A stretch of DNA of 64,000 bases from an uncultured Eubacteriales bacterium (GCA_900315015.1 OMXJ01000005.1:62001-126000); one strand, 5' to 3'. Shown: positions 33,646 through 43,975, counted from the first letter of the stretch. Notes: generated from the sequence alone by a model not told the origin. Translations and numbers: made by a program.

Positions 33646-34671
33646 TTACTTCACCTCCTCATACACGCCAATCTCATGGTTTAGGAAACTCAAATCCTCA
33701 AGTTTACAATCGATCAATGCCACCATTGCATCATCATAAGCATCTTTATCCACATCCACTCCATACATAGGAAGAGCAATCAAGCTCATATTTTTAGCAA
33801 AGTGATACCATTGTTCTTTCAGGGATCCAACACCCTGCCCCTTGCTCAATTTCAACATTGCCCAATGCATGAAGAACCATCCTGAAATGGCTATGTAAGC
33901 ATAGAAATGTCTCTTTTGAGTATCTGTAGGTTTGTGACGGTAATAGGTAAACAGGATTCGATCAATTTCAGCTAGTTTGTGCTGACCTCCACAGACATAT
34001 GTTCCAATATCAAATCCGGGGTCACCATAACCACCGTACTCCCAGTCAATCAAATGTATTTCTTCCTTATTAATGAGAAAGTTTACATCTCGGGCATCAC
34101 CGTGGATATTGCACTTCTTAATCCCATCGGTTTCAGTTAATTCTGCGAGTCTGTAAATGCGATTTCTCACATTCTCAAAGTCAGGAAAATGGCCATACTT
34201 CTCGGCAGGAATCTGATCTCTGATTCCTTCAGCCTTCTTTATTACATCGAAATTCCAACGAACATGGCACGGTGCTGCATGTAGCCTTCGGAAAAGCATA
34301 ATTGCACGAACCATGTCATTCAGATTGTTATAATCGAAATCCCAATGTTCGATGAAACGACCAATTCGCCAGCCTTCGTCCACATCCATAGCAATGAGTG
34401 TCGTATCTATCCCTGCGTCCTCGACAATCTTTTGCATGATGGTTTCACGGCCGCGTTCAACAAGAATCTCAGATCCGAGACCTGGATGCCTATATACATA
34501 TTTTCCACCGTTAAGCTTAAAGCTCAGCACAACATTGGTCAGACCAGCTTGAACAGGAACGAGTTCTTCAATGTCTTCCTCTTTACAATCAAACACAGTG
34601 CAGATATTTTTTACAACTATCTTTCTGCTTTCCTCGGTGAATACACCGCCAGTGGTTTTAATGTCTTCCAT
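33646..34671 (-). CDS. licA: LicA-like choline kinase
   Basis: A 341-residue aminoglycoside-phosphotransferase-fold kinase of the choline/ethanolamine type. It shows an ATP-binding segment VVLSFKLNGGKYVYRHPG, the Brenner motif IHGDARDVNFLI with the catalytic Asp (normally HGDxxxxN), and the metal-binding LIDWEYGGYGDPGFDIG. It should phosphorylate choline in the cytoplasm for activation by LicC. About 45 residues before the kinase core start MEDIKTTGGVFTEESR. The ribosome site GAGGAG supports the start. No LicB choline transporter is in the window. Confidence 0.87.
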   Translation of the reverse strand: MEDIKTTGGVFTEESRKIVVKNICTVFDCKEEDIEELVPVQAGLTNVVLSFKLNGGKYVYRHPGLGSEILVERGRETIMQKIVEDAGIDTTLIAMDVDEGWRIGRFIEHWDFDYNNLNDMVRAIMLFRRLHAAPCHVRWNFDVIKKAEGIRDQIPAEKYGHFPDFENVRNRIYRLAELTETDGIKKCNIHGDARDVNFLINKEEIHLIDWEYGGYGDPGFDIGTYVCGGQHKLAEIDRILFTYYRHKPTDTQKRHFYAYIAISGWFFMHWAMLKLSKGQGVGSLKEQWYHFAKNMSLIALPMYGVDVDKDAYDDAMVALIDCKLEDLSFLNHEIGVYEEVK

Positions 34672-34689
34672 TGATACAACTCCTCATGT

Positions 34690-36138
34690 CTATTGTACTT
34701 CAGTACTCTTCTTTAATATATCCTTATTTTTCGAGATCCAAATACAAACAGCTAATGCTAATACCAAGATTACAATATATCGTATAATAACAAATTCATA
34801 CAAAAAACTTATAGAAATCGATATTAAAGAAAACAATATTGCAATCAAAAACATTAGTTTCCCATTATATGGGTTCTCAACATTTAATTCCCTGCAAACT
34901 CTTATCATAAAGGTATAATGTATTGCACTATAAACAATATAGCAGAAAAGAGTAGTATAACCAGCAGCAATAAATCCGTATTTATCTATAAAAACATAGT
35001 TTAAAGCCACATTAAGAAATGCGGTAATTATTGATGCCGCCATCACAAAAGTTGTTTTTTCGTAATAAAACTGAATATTTCCAAAAAAACTATATATTGT
35101 CATCAAAAGAACACTCATTGATACTGGTGGAACAATATAAACCGCCACAGAATAGTCTTTTCCACCAAGGATAAGAATTAATTCAGGTGCAAATAAAGAA
35201 AATGTCAAACAAAGAACACCTATAATTACTTCAATTTGCAAAGACCTTAATCCAATGTCCTTATTTTGTCCCTTTTTAAGTTTTTGAAAAGTCCAAGGCA
35301 TGAATGTTGCATGAATAGCATTAAGAACTAGCTGCATTAAAATAGCCAATTGATATGCTAATGAATAGACTGCAGCATCTGAACTACCACACATGTTTAA
35401 AATCATAATTCTATCTGACTGATTAAGCACCTGCTGTGATAAATAGTGAGGAACAAGTGGTAAATTAAATAAGATTGAATACTTCCAATATTCAACATTT
35501 ATAAGCCTTTTTCCCTCAATAATAACTTTAACAAAAATAACCCCATAAACAACAACATGAACAATTAGATTTCCAAGTAATCTATAAAAAACCTTATCTG
35601 AGTCGTTCTCAATAACTAATAGCAAGCTTAATGCAACCGCCAAAATATTTGTCACTACAGTTACTGAGACTACGCTCTTGTAATTATATGAAAATCTCTC
35701 TCTTGCCATCCAAAATGAAGCAGCAGATGAAAATAGAATATTAATGTATAAAATATAAATATATGATATTGGCAATCCTATAATTTTTTCCAAACATGGA
35801 TACAATATAATTACAGCAGTCATGTTGAGCAAAGTAATCAAAGTCGTAATAACAAGCATAGATGAAGTGTATTCTTTTCGTGCATCTTCATATTTAATCA
35901 TCGCCTTGTTGAAAACGCCTGTTGATAATTGCAATGTGGCAATAATGCTCAATATCGTTGCCCAAGAGTTATACACGCTATTATATCCATAATCACTTTT
36001 CGACAATAAACGTGTGAAAATTGGAGTCGATATAAAAGAAATCCCTTTATTTATAATTTCTGCGAACATGAACCAAAAGGATGCTTTTACGGGTAGGGGA
36101 AGCTTATTATATGTTGTTTTTAGTTTATTTAGCATCAT
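34690..36138 (-). CDS. Polysaccharide flippase (second Wzx-like protein)
   Basis: A 482-residue integral membrane protein of the MOP flippase superfamily with 12-14 helices. It has the family N-terminus (GISFISTPIFTRLLSKSDYG) and SVYNSWATILSII. It is distinct from the flippase at 11601 and belongs to the Lic half of the locus. Its start overlaps the end of licD by 14 bases, suggesting translational coupling of flippase and phosphocholine transferase. Confidence 0.88.
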   Translation of the reverse strand: MMLNKLKTTYNKLPLPVKASFWFMFAEIINKGISFISTPIFTRLLSKSDYGYNSVYNSWATILSIIATLQLSTGVFNKAMIKYEDARKEYTSSMLVITTLITLLNMTAVIILYPCLEKIIGLPISYIYILYINILFSSAASFWMARERFSYNYKSVVSVTVVTNILAVALSLLLVIENDSDKVFYRLLGNLIVHVVVYGVIFVKVIIEGKRLINVEYWKYSILFNLPLVPHYLSQQVLNQSDRIMILNMCGSSDAAVYSLAYQLAILMQLVLNAIHATFMPWTFQKLKKGQNKDIGLRSLQIEVIIGVLCLTFSLFAPELILILGGKDYSVAVYIVPPVSMSVLLMTIYSFFGNIQFYYEKTTFVMAASIITAFLNVALNYVFIDKYGFIAAGYTTLFCYIVYSAIHYTFMIRVCRELNVENPYNGKLMFLIAILFSLISISISFLYEFVIIRYIVILVLALAVCIWISKNKDILKKSTEVQ

Positions 36139-37057
36139 TCATGCTCCTGATATATTCATCGTAAGGAATATAAGGTTCCATAATAAGCTGTCCATCGTGC
36201 CACTTTCCTCTTTCTTCTATCGGTGGAAAAGTCATATAATCCCCATACATATGATGTAGGATCTCATCATAATTTCTTGGAACAGGAACCTTTATAAACT
36301 CAAAGGGTACGTCAACTAAATCTTTCAAATCATTCTTGTCGCACCAATAGCGTTTTTGGAAAAAACCGCCATGAGTCATTAAAGTCACCCTATTTGTACA
36401 ATCATTATATCTGGAAATGATATTATTATGTTTCTGAATTAAATTATCATACGAAATTATACAATGATCAAATAACTGTATTCCCTTGTATTTGATTTTC
36501 CTTAACACCCCTTTTCGCTCTATTAGTTTAGAATAGTAATTGTTCAAATGAAGCTGGCATTTACTACGTTCTTTAGATTGCTTGGCAAATAATTCTTCAT
36601 CTTCTATATAACCATCAAGGACAAATACATCTATGTAGATTCCATTGTTATAATTTTCAGATATATTATTTGTGATAATTCCTGTTGTTTTAGAATTCCT
36701 AAATCGAGCATATGCTGTAAAGTACTCTCTGTCGTTAAAAGCTGTCTGGAGAAAATATGGGGATTTGAATTCGGATTGCGGAACATCCAATAGTTTTTGA
36801 AAATTTTCCCTATCCAAACAAACATCCATATCATCATCCCATGGCACAAAACCTTTATGTCTAATTGCTCCCAACAAAGAGCCTGCATAAACGCAATAAT
36901 TAATATTGTATTTTTTACACACTTCATCAAAGTGAATAAGCAGATCTATTTCGACTGCCCAAATTGCCTTTAACTTCGACGAAACATTATAATCACACCT
37001 ACATTCTTCATCCAAGAATGAATCAGGCAAAACCGTGGTTATTGGCAATTGATTCAT
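36125..37057 (-). CDS. licD: LicD family phosphotransferase
   Basis: About 310 residues of the LicD family, which attaches phosphocholine or a related phospho-group from a CDP donor to surface glycans. The catalytic region has YCVYAGSLLGAIRHKGFVP followed by the acidic WDDDMDV motif. With LicA and LicC nearby, phosphocholine is the best substrate guess. The longest frame starts with a TTG at 37066, but the ATG at 37057 (MNQLPITTV) is better. About 190 bp upstream of it has no gene. Confidence 0.88.
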   Translation of the reverse strand: MNQLPITTVLPDSFLDEECRCDYNVSSKLKAIWAVEIDLLIHFDEVCKKYNINYCVYAGSLLGAIRHKGFVPWDDDMDVCLDRENFQKLLDVPQSEFKSPYFLQTAFNDREYFTAYARFRNSKTTGIITNNISENYNNGIYIDVFVLDGYIEDEELFAKQSKERSKCQLHLNNYYSKLIERKGVLRKIKYKGIQLFDHCIISYDNLIQKHNNIISRYNDCTNRVTLMTHGGFFQKRYWCDKNDLKDLVDVPFEFIKVPVPRNYDEILHHMYGDYMTFPPIEERGKWHDGQLIMEPYIPYDEYIRSMNDAK

Positions 37058-37256
37058 AATTATCAATCCATCCTTCTTTTATCAGTATTCTCTTTTGCCT
37101 ATACTTAATAATAAACTGTGGAACATACTTTTTAATAAATTCTATTAAGCATATTCTTCTGCTATTTTTTAAGTTCTGAACCTCAAAACGCCATTATTTA
37201 ATTCGTTTACTATATGTAAAGGAACACCGAACCAATCGTTGAAAATTCTACATGAT

Positions 37257-38027
37257 TCATTTGCTTTGCCTAAATCTACTGTGCGCAGTGTTTGACAAAT
37301 GCATGAATTTCTGTTTTAACTCTTTGCATTTATAAAACAATGAACCTGAATATCGGTAATTAGATATAATAATATCTTTAGTTTCTTTTTTTAATCTATC
37401 TGATTGTTTTGGATTGGAGCTTATCCCGCCTCGATCATAATAACAAATTGGATAACCCAAATAACAGAACTTCTTACCATGAACATATTGCTTCATTATC
37501 CAATCCTTATCTGCTGCCAAACGATATTTTTGCAAAAAAGGCATATTTATCAACAATTCTGTTTTAGCAAATACTGCTTGATGACAAATTCCATTTCCTC
37601 TAAGAAAATACAACTTGTTAATTTTTTTGTTGTATTTATGTAGTATGACTTTATCATCTCTATACCAATCAAAAGCGTCCCCATAAAATATGTCCGCATC
37701 AGTTTGTTCTATAATTTTTTCTGTATCTGATAAAACATTAGTGTTTGCGAACCTATCTCCTGCATTCAAAAAGTAACTGTATTGTCCAGTAGCTAGTTTT
37801 ACCCCCTTGTTCATCGCATCATATATCCCCTTATCAGGTTCAGACCTAATGATTATCTCTCTCCGATTGTCGACTAGTGTTTTTAAGAACTCTACAGTTC
37901 CATCATTTGACCCACCATCAATAATTATATATTGAAAATGCTCATTTTCTTGTGAGAAAACAGATTCAATTGTATTCATTAAATTCATTTTTGCATTGTA
38001 AACTACTGTAATAATTGAAAACAACAT
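37257..38027 (-). CDS. Glycosyltransferase family 2 protein
   Basis: A 256-residue GT2 enzyme. From the chosen start it begins MLFSIITVVYNAKMNLMNT; it has IIIDGGSNDGTVEF, DKGIYDAMNKGVKLA and the donor-site acid in LNAGDRF. It should add a sugar from a nucleotide donor at the cytoplasmic face. The frame is open to 38090, overlapping the next gene, but the ATG at 38027 has an AGAGG site and avoids most of the overlap. Specificity is unknown. Confidence 0.88.
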   Translation of the reverse strand: MLFSIITVVYNAKMNLMNTIESVFSQENEHFQYIIIDGGSNDGTVEFLKTLVDNRREIIIRSEPDKGIYDAMNKGVKLATGQYSYFLNAGDRFANTNVLSDTEKIIEQTDADIFYGDAFDWYRDDKVILHKYNKKINKLYFLRGNGICHQAVFAKTELLINMPFLQKYRLAADKDWIMKQYVHGKKFCYLGYPICYYDRGGISSNPKQSDRLKKETKDIIISNYRYSGSLFYKCKELKQKFMHLSNTAHSRFRQSK

Positions 38028-38052
38028 GATATACCTCTTTGTTGAGCAGACA

Positions 38053-39126
38053 CTACTTAAGTTCGTACAGCTTATTATATAATGCGTCATATTGGTCCTT
38101 AATCAATTGATTAGAATGTACTGTTTTTACATATTGAAATGCTTTTTCTCCGTATTCCTTCAAGATTTCCGGTCTCTTACTGACTTCATTTTTCATGTTG
38201 ATCATGGCAGATAAAAGCATTCCTTTATGATCTTCAGAAGATTCATATGAATACGAATATATAAAAGATTGATCTTCCAGATCATTTATTGTTCCAATAT
38301 TGGGACAGATAACTGTTTTCTTCAATGAAAATGACAAGTAGACCGCTCCCGAATTCAATGAACTCGTTTTATCATAAGGTAGCGCAACTATATCAGCAGT
38401 ATTATAAAACAATTCAACTTCTTCATCCGGAATGTAGCGAAGGTCAAGAAATATATTTTCTTTGTCTTTGCATTTTTCTATTATCCTTTTTGAATATTCA
38501 GTATCAGTAGGATTTCCAGCTATAATCAACACAAAGTTTTCAGACCTTAGTTCTAAGAAACAATCAATTAATATTGATATGTTCTTGTACGGTGAAACAG
38601 CTCCAAAAAAAAGCATCACCTTTTTTTCTTTTTCAATTTTATATTTTTCCCTCAAATTTCCTTTGCCTGACAAGTCGTAATTTCCAATATAGTTAGGATG
38701 TTTGATAATTACAATTTTGCTTAGCATTTCAGGATTTAGTTTCTTAACTACATCTTCTGTTTCAGTACATAATCCTACTATAACAGATGCATCTTTACAC
38801 AGCTTTCTCATTAATCTTTTAGAATACTTAGTGATTTCATCATCTTTATTATGTGGTACTCTATTATGCAAAGTATATATTATCCTCTTTTTTAGTATCT
38901 TTAAGATGTTAAGGATAATCGTTTTTTGATAATAATCCTTCTTATTATTTATGTTTTCAAACCAGTTCAAATTTACAATCTTACAACAAAATAGATTCTT
39001 CGGATTCTTAAACAATTCAGATAATGATATGACATCATAACCTAATCCATTGATGATTTTCACAACATTTCTCGCATAAGGATTATACACATTTAAAGGG
39101 GTGAAGCATGTCTTTATGTTTCGCAT
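38053..39126 (-). CDS. Glycosyltransferase family 4 protein
   Basis: A 357-residue GT-B glycosyltransferase (MRNIKTCFTPLNVYNPYARN at the start). The C-terminal domain shows VMLFFGAVSPYKNISILID, LIIAGNPTDTEYSK and YNTADIVALPYDKTSSLNSG. It is the first intact gene of operon 1; upstream lie fragments of another GT4 gene. The ribosome site GAGGAG lies further from the ATG than usual. Confidence 0.85.
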   Translation of the reverse strand: MRNIKTCFTPLNVYNPYARNVVKIINGLGYDVISLSELFKNPKNLFCCKIVNLNWFENINNKKDYYQKTIILNILKILKKRIIYTLHNRVPHNKDDEITKYSKRLMRKLCKDASVIVGLCTETEDVVKKLNPEMLSKIVIIKHPNYIGNYDLSGKGNLREKYKIEKEKKVMLFFGAVSPYKNISILIDCFLELRSENFVLIIAGNPTDTEYSKRIIEKCKDKENIFLDLRYIPDEEVELFYNTADIVALPYDKTSSLNSGAVYLSFSLKKTVICPNIGTINDLEDQSFIYSYSYESSEDHKGMLLSAMINMKNEVSKRPEILKEYGEKAFQYVKTVHSNQLIKDQYDALYNKLYELK

Positions 39127-39148
39127 TCTTTCTTATGTTCTCCTCTCG

Positions 39149-39567
39149 CTATTCAATACATATCATATTTCTTCTGCCGTTAAAATCCTCTATTACTCCA
39201 GCAATGGCTTCCGAGATTTCCTCGGATACATAGTTCATATTCCTGCCAGATTCTACAGCCTTAGCAAAGACAACTAATTCCATTCAAACCATCGGTAACT
39301 TGATCTGGAATTCCTGCGTGATCAGTCGTAGCTACAACCATACCATATACCGGTTCAAAAGTCAAGGACAAATAGGGCTTTAAACCAGTCATAGTATTTT
39401 GCAAAATACAGTTCCGGAATGTCAAAACAGCCCTTAGTCTTCCCTTTGTTTTCGTTTCCACCTGGCCATATAGGAATTACATTTCCAACATCAAAGTATT
39501 TAGGTAAAATCGATATTTCCATATATGAATTTAGCGCTTTTACTATTGTACTTATTACGACCAACAA
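39149..39567 (-). pseudogene. Fragmented GT4 glycosyltransferase gene
   Basis: Three frames together read as a decayed glycosyltransferase C-terminus. A donor-domain motif EPVYGMVVATTDHAGIPDQV, continuing to TDGLNGI, is followed in other frames by VFAKAVESGRNMNYVSEEI and a tail ending NMICIE. The upstream frame ([16 protein letters not shown]...) may be part of the same gene or another fragment. Several frameshifts and no intact N-terminal domain make it non-functional. It marks the edge of the polysaccharide locus next to the macro-domain gene. Confidence 0.6.
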
Positions 39568-40457
39568 TCCAGCAAATTATTGATCAGCTTTTCATCTTTT
39601 TCAATAATTGTTTCCTTGTACTGACTTAGCTCTCGATTTACCGTAACAGTATGATTACCGTCTTCAGAAAAACTAATTATGTATATGCAAAAGCCTGTCC
39701 AGCTTCTATGTGCATATAGGGTATTACCTTCCATATACCAGAACCACTTATCTTCCATTTCCTCTGGAATATGCCCTTTCTTTAGTTTCTCCATTTGCTC
39801 CGGTGAAAATGTTCTTTTAAAAGTGAATACTTCATGCTTTTCAGGCATATCAAGTGTTTTCCACCAGTCTGTTTTTACTGTAATTCTATTTTTATCAGCT
39901 AATTCATCATCGTCTGGGAAAACAGGCTCTTTACTTTCCCCAAAAAGCTTTTTTATCTGCTTACTGTATGCTTCTAAAGTCTCTTCATCAAAGCACACCC
40001 ACTCTATTAAGTCGAACATTTCCGGATGTGCATCAACAAAGTCGCAAACTGCCTTTACAGCAATTTCAGCAGCTCTATTTAAAGGAAAACTATAGACACC
40101 TGTAGATATTGATGGGAATGCGATCTTTCTAATACCTTTTCTCTTTGCCACCAATAACGAGTTGATGTAACAATTCTTAAGAAGCTCATCTTCTGACGAG
40201 TTTCCTCCTCTCCAGATCGGTCCAACTGTATGAACTACATATACACATGGCAGTTTATATGCTCCGGTTATTTTAGCTTCACCTGTCTTGCAGCCATAAA
40301 GCGTTCTGCACTCTTCAAGTAATTCAGGACCAGCTGCACGATGGATTGCTCCATCCACTCCGCCACCGCCAAGAAGGGATGTATTTGCTGCATTTACAAT
40401 GGCATCTACATTGCCCTGTTTTGTTATGTCGCCTAGAATAGCTTTTATATTGACCAT
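39555..40457 (-). CDS. Macro-domain ADP-ribose hydrolase with C-terminal extension
   Basis: A 300-residue protein. Residues 3-175 are a macro domain of the O-acetyl-ADP-ribose deacetylase (YmdB/MacroD) type: [44 protein letters not shown] and the phosphate loop [10 protein letters not shown]. It can remove ADP-ribose or hydrolyse its O-acetyl ester. Residues about 195-300 are a second domain with an aromatic-rich segment ([20 protein letters not shown]) that I do not recognise by name; it is not in the simple YmdB enzymes. The ribosome site GGAGGG is ideal. It stands alone between the polysaccharide locus and the defence region. Confidence 0.87.
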   Translation of the reverse strand: MVNIKAILGDITKQGNVDAIVNAANTSLLGGGGVDGAIHRAAGPELLEECRTLYGCKTGEAKITGAYKLPCVYVVHTVGPIWRGGNSSEDELLKNCYINSLLVAKRKGIRKIAFPSISTGVYSFPLNRAAEIAVKAVCDFVDAHPEMFDLIEWVCFDEETLEAYSKQIKKLFGESKEPVFPDDDELADKNRITVKTDWWKTLDMPEKHEVFTFKRTFSPEQMEKLKKGHIPEEMEDKWFWYMEGNTLYAHRSWTGFCIYIISFSEDGNHTVTVNRELSQYKETIIEKDEKLINNLLDCWS

Positions 40458-40555
40458 AATTGCCCTCCTGTCATATAATAAAATATAGGATATATAATTA
40501 AAATAAGTATCGTTTATTGTATTTCCTTTACCTCTAACAATTAGCCATTAATTTG

Positions 40556-43500
40556 TCAATTGATTCTTTTTATTAATATTCCTTTTCTCCACTTTTCTAT
40601 AGATGTATCTTTAATTATATGTCCATCATCAAACTGAACATCAATATGTCTAGCTCCTTTATAAGAAATAATGGTAGCTATACCTCCTACCTTTTGTTCC
40701 ATACTCTTACCAATCCATTCTTTTTCGTGATCAATAGCTATTGCTTTTATATTCTCTTTTAGTGTATTTTCCTTTACTTTATTTACCTTCTCTTCTTTTT
40801 CAAGCCAAGTAACCAAAAGTCTATCATTCAGTTTTTGCATTTTAAAGATTTCTCTTGAAACCTTATATATATCAGTAGATAGATAAATCCGGGAAAATTC
40901 AGATATTAACTCTTCATTAGGATTAGTTGAAATCAAAGCATTTATTGATTTATCCTTTATACGCTTCCGATACCTCTTATACATTGTAGGACATTCTTTT
41001 TTTAATAATGCAGGAACATCAGAGTATACAACTTTATTTACAATGTCAGAAGCATAATAAGCTGTTATTTTTTTATCAATAGGATTAACATAAACATGAT
41101 TATAAAAATCTATATCTATTATACAACCATGAATATTACCATCCCCTCCTATTTTCCTTATTTCTTCAGCAATTATATTTTGGTATTCAGTATAAGTAGA
41201 TAAAGGTTTCTCAATACTTGCTATCATTTTATCCATATTCTGATAATAATAGTTTATATCATTATGTAAAAGAGTTTTCTTTTGTCCGCCATTTAATATT
41301 CCTAGCTTCCCGCTCTTATTCTTATATATAAAACAGTAGTACCCCATTTTCTTAAGCAAATATAATTCATTTTTTTTATCATTATAATTCAGTATTCTAT
41401 TTAATCCACGATAAAAATTTATGTAATCATCTCTTGTAATATTATATACGCCATCTTCGTAATCACCAAAATAATCAAAACATTCTTCATATTCAATCCA
41501 TTTTAAATGAATTGGATTATTGCCATAACCTATCTGATTATCTGCGTATATACGTGTTTCACCGTCATCGTAAAATACATTTCTATGGGTATGTCCACTT
41601 ATATAATAAAAATTTTTATTATATTCTACCTTTTTTCTCCAGCAATCCATTGGCATATGGGTACATACTACAACATTTCTATCGGGCATAACTTCTAAAA
41701 CTTTATTATATAATTTTTCAAACCTTTTGCTTTCAGCCACCTCTTCTTTTCTGCTAATAACATTTTGATATATGCCATTATTTGCATTAAACTCTTTATT
41801 ATATCCTGAAAAACCAATTCCTCCAAAGAGGATGCTTTTAGCTCTTCTAATTCTATCATATAGTTCATTATTATTTAATGATAAAATATCATTTGCATCT
41901 ATAACACAAGGGTTGTTATTTAAATCAACATAAAATATTGAATTATGCAGAAGATACATCTCGTTTTCATCAAGTATCTCTTTATACCGTTTAACTATGT
42001 CATTAATAGAACTCCCCTCAAAGGGCCATAATTCGTGATTCCCTAACGTAAATACTATTTTTAGATTCTTTCTTTTTATAACCATTACTTTTCTTAGGAT
42101 TTTTACAAACATCCTAAATACATTCAAATTAGATGAAACATCCCCGGCAATTAATACAATATTGTTTATTTCGATAGGATGAATTAATTTTAAATCAGTT
42201 GCTTCATTAACTATATTTATAGAAATCCTATATAATACATAATTAATATCTTCTTTTGATTCTGCTCCATATTCCTTTAGCTTATGCAAAAGGTGCAAGT
42301 CAGATACATAATAAATAAATTTTTGCTGCTTTTTATCATAATCTAAAAGTTCCTCGTAATCATCTTTGTATATTTCATCTACATTATTCTGTTCTAGATC
42401 TTTTAAAGTTTCCTTCTCATTTTTTTCGCTAATTGAAAAAGTAGTAAGATTATCTTTAATTACATCTTGCAATTTATATTTCATATTCATTTTTTTGCAA
42501 TTGCGACTATTCAACATAATTCCATCAAGTTTTATTTCTGGAGTAATCGTTATGTTAGCAAATCCATCGCACATTATTAAATTGGCACCAGACAAATCTC
42601 CCTTTAGGTAGTAAACAAAATCGCAAAAATAATCAAATTTCATTTCATTAGCTCTTATTACTTTCCCTTCATAATTACACCAATACTGACATACTATATA
42701 TTTACCATCCAAAAATTGTTTGTAAATCCTATAATTTATTTCTTTCTCATTACGGATCGGAAGTATGGTGGATTCATATATTTTACATGATGAAAAATCA
42801 TATTCTAGATTTCTAACATTCGATAAATCAGTATTATATAAATCTCCCTTTCTATATTCAACAAATTCTTCAATCGTTTCAAAAAACCTGTAACATCTAT
42901 AAAATGGTCCACCTTCAAAATTAATATCCTGTTGATCGATAAGCTCATAAATTGTTTTTTCGGAATAATAGTGGTAATCATCATCATAGTAAGCAAATAC
43001 ACTTTTTTTCACCCTATTTTCACGAATGGCTTTAGATATTCTACGTAACCTGCTGAGTTGATGATAGAAAGTTCCTTTGGATCCATTTATAAATTTATAA
43101 TTATTAATAACTTTATCATTATCTAATATTCCTAAAGCTTCTCTTACAATGCTTTCCGAACATGTAAAATGCGACAAGTAATCCATCAAAGCAATAAATT
43201 TTTCTTCATTCTCTCCTATATTACTTATATAATTCCATAACACAAATTCAAACGCCTTATTCCATACATCAAAATTAACAAATAATTTATTATGATTGAA
43301 TTTTTTTTCTAACAACAATAATTCTTTTCCTGATTTACATTTCTCTGCTTCTTTAATCCACTCTCTTACTTGCTTTTTTCTTTTTTCTCCGATAGCATAT
43401 TTGGCTTCATCCTCACTATTATCATTATGTTTTTCATCGTCAATTGTTACAGTGATAAAAGCTTCTTTTTGAAATAATTTGCCATAATCCAATTTTTCTT

Positions 43501-43756
43501 TTAACTCTTTCGGCACCTTCCACTGATAATAACATGAATTCTCATATATATCACCATCTATATAATCAAAATAATCCTTAAATCTATCAAACCACATCAC
43601 TTTGTCTTCAGATATAAGGCCTTTTACAATTTTTTCTTCAACAAAAAAACTATTATTAATGATATCATAACCTCTTCTACCTACTATTCTATATCCCATT
43701 CTTCTTTCACGTTCAATTTCTTTTTTATTAATCTGGTAAACTTCATTTTTATTCAA
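40556..43756 (-). CDS. Large metallophosphoesterase-domain protein
   Basis: A 1,066-residue protein with a calcineurin-like phosphoesterase core at about residues 484-725: VSDLHL, LIAGDVSSN (about 537), LGNHELW (about 571), CTHMPMD (about 697) and SGHTHRN (about 720), a complete set of metal ligands. Residues 1-470 hold no named domain but contain two related segments around KGDLYNTDLSNV and KGDLSGANLIMC, resembling pentapeptide-type repeats. The last 55 residues (VGGIATIISYKGARHIDVQF onward) form a small module also seen in phage and mobile-element proteins. The start codon is TTG after AGAGGTG. No signal peptide. Substrate unknown; the position beside a restriction operon hints at defence or nucleic-acid processing. 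Confidence 0.8.
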   Translation of the reverse strand: MNKNEVYQINKKEIERERRMGYRIVGRRGYDIINNSFFVEEKIVKGLISEDKVMWFDRFKDYFDYIDGDIYENSCYYQWKVPKELKEKLDYGKLFQKEAFITVTIDDEKHNDNSEDEAKYAIGEKRKKQVREWIKEAEKCKSGKELLLLEKKFNHNKLFVNFDVWNKAFEFVLWNYISNIGENEEKFIALMDYLSHFTCSESIVREALGILDNDKVINNYKFINGSKGTFYHQLSRLRRISKAIRENRVKKSVFAYYDDDYHYYSEKTIYELIDQQDINFEGGPFYRCYRFFETIEEFVEYRKGDLYNTDLSNVRNLEYDFSSCKIYESTILPIRNEKEINYRIYKQFLDGKYIVCQYWCNYEGKVIRANEMKFDYFCDFVYYLKGDLSGANLIMCDGFANITITPEIKLDGIMLNSRNCKKMNMKYKLQDVIKDNLTTFSISEKNEKETLKDLEQNNVDEIYKDDYEELLDYDKKQQKFIYYVSDLHLLHKLKEYGAESKEDINYVLYRISINIVNEATDLKLIHPIEINNIVLIAGDVSSNLNVFRMFVKILRKVMVIKRKNLKIVFTLGNHELWPFEGSSINDIVKRYKEILDENEMYLLHNSIFYVDLNNNPCVIDANDILSLNNNELYDRIRRAKSILFGGIGFSGYNKEFNANNGIYQNVISRKEEVAESKRFEKLYNKVLEVMPDRNVVVCTHMPMDCWRKKVEYNKNFYYISGHTHRNVFYDDGETRIYADNQIGYGNNPIHLKWIEYEECFDYFGDYEDGVYNITRDDYINFYRGLNRILNYNDKKNELYLLKKMGYYCFIYKNKSGKLGILNGGQKKTLLHNDINYYYQNMDKMIASIEKPLSTYTEYQNIIAEEIRKIGGDGNIHGCIIDIDFYNHVYVNPIDKKITAYYASDIVNKVVYSDVPALLKKECPTMYKRYRKRIKDKSINALISTNPNEELISEFSRIYLSTDIYKVSREIFKMQKLNDRLLVTWLEKEEKVNKVKENTLKENIKAIAIDHEKEWIGKSMEQKVGGIATIISYKGARHIDVQFDDGHIIKDTSIEKWRKGILIKRIN

Positions 43757-43975
43757 TTTGAATCAACACCTCTTCTCTAAAACCAGTGTTTCTCATTTTA
43801 AAACTCACTCAATAATAAACTAGAATTTTATTACAATCATACGTTCCTATTTTTCTCTAACTTTACATAGCTTTTACCTCACTTCTAACAAAGATGCCTT
43901 TTATCATTGTTTCCATTCCAACCTTTAAATTCTTTTCCAGTTAGAAATAATAGTTTCATTATATAAATTATACCA

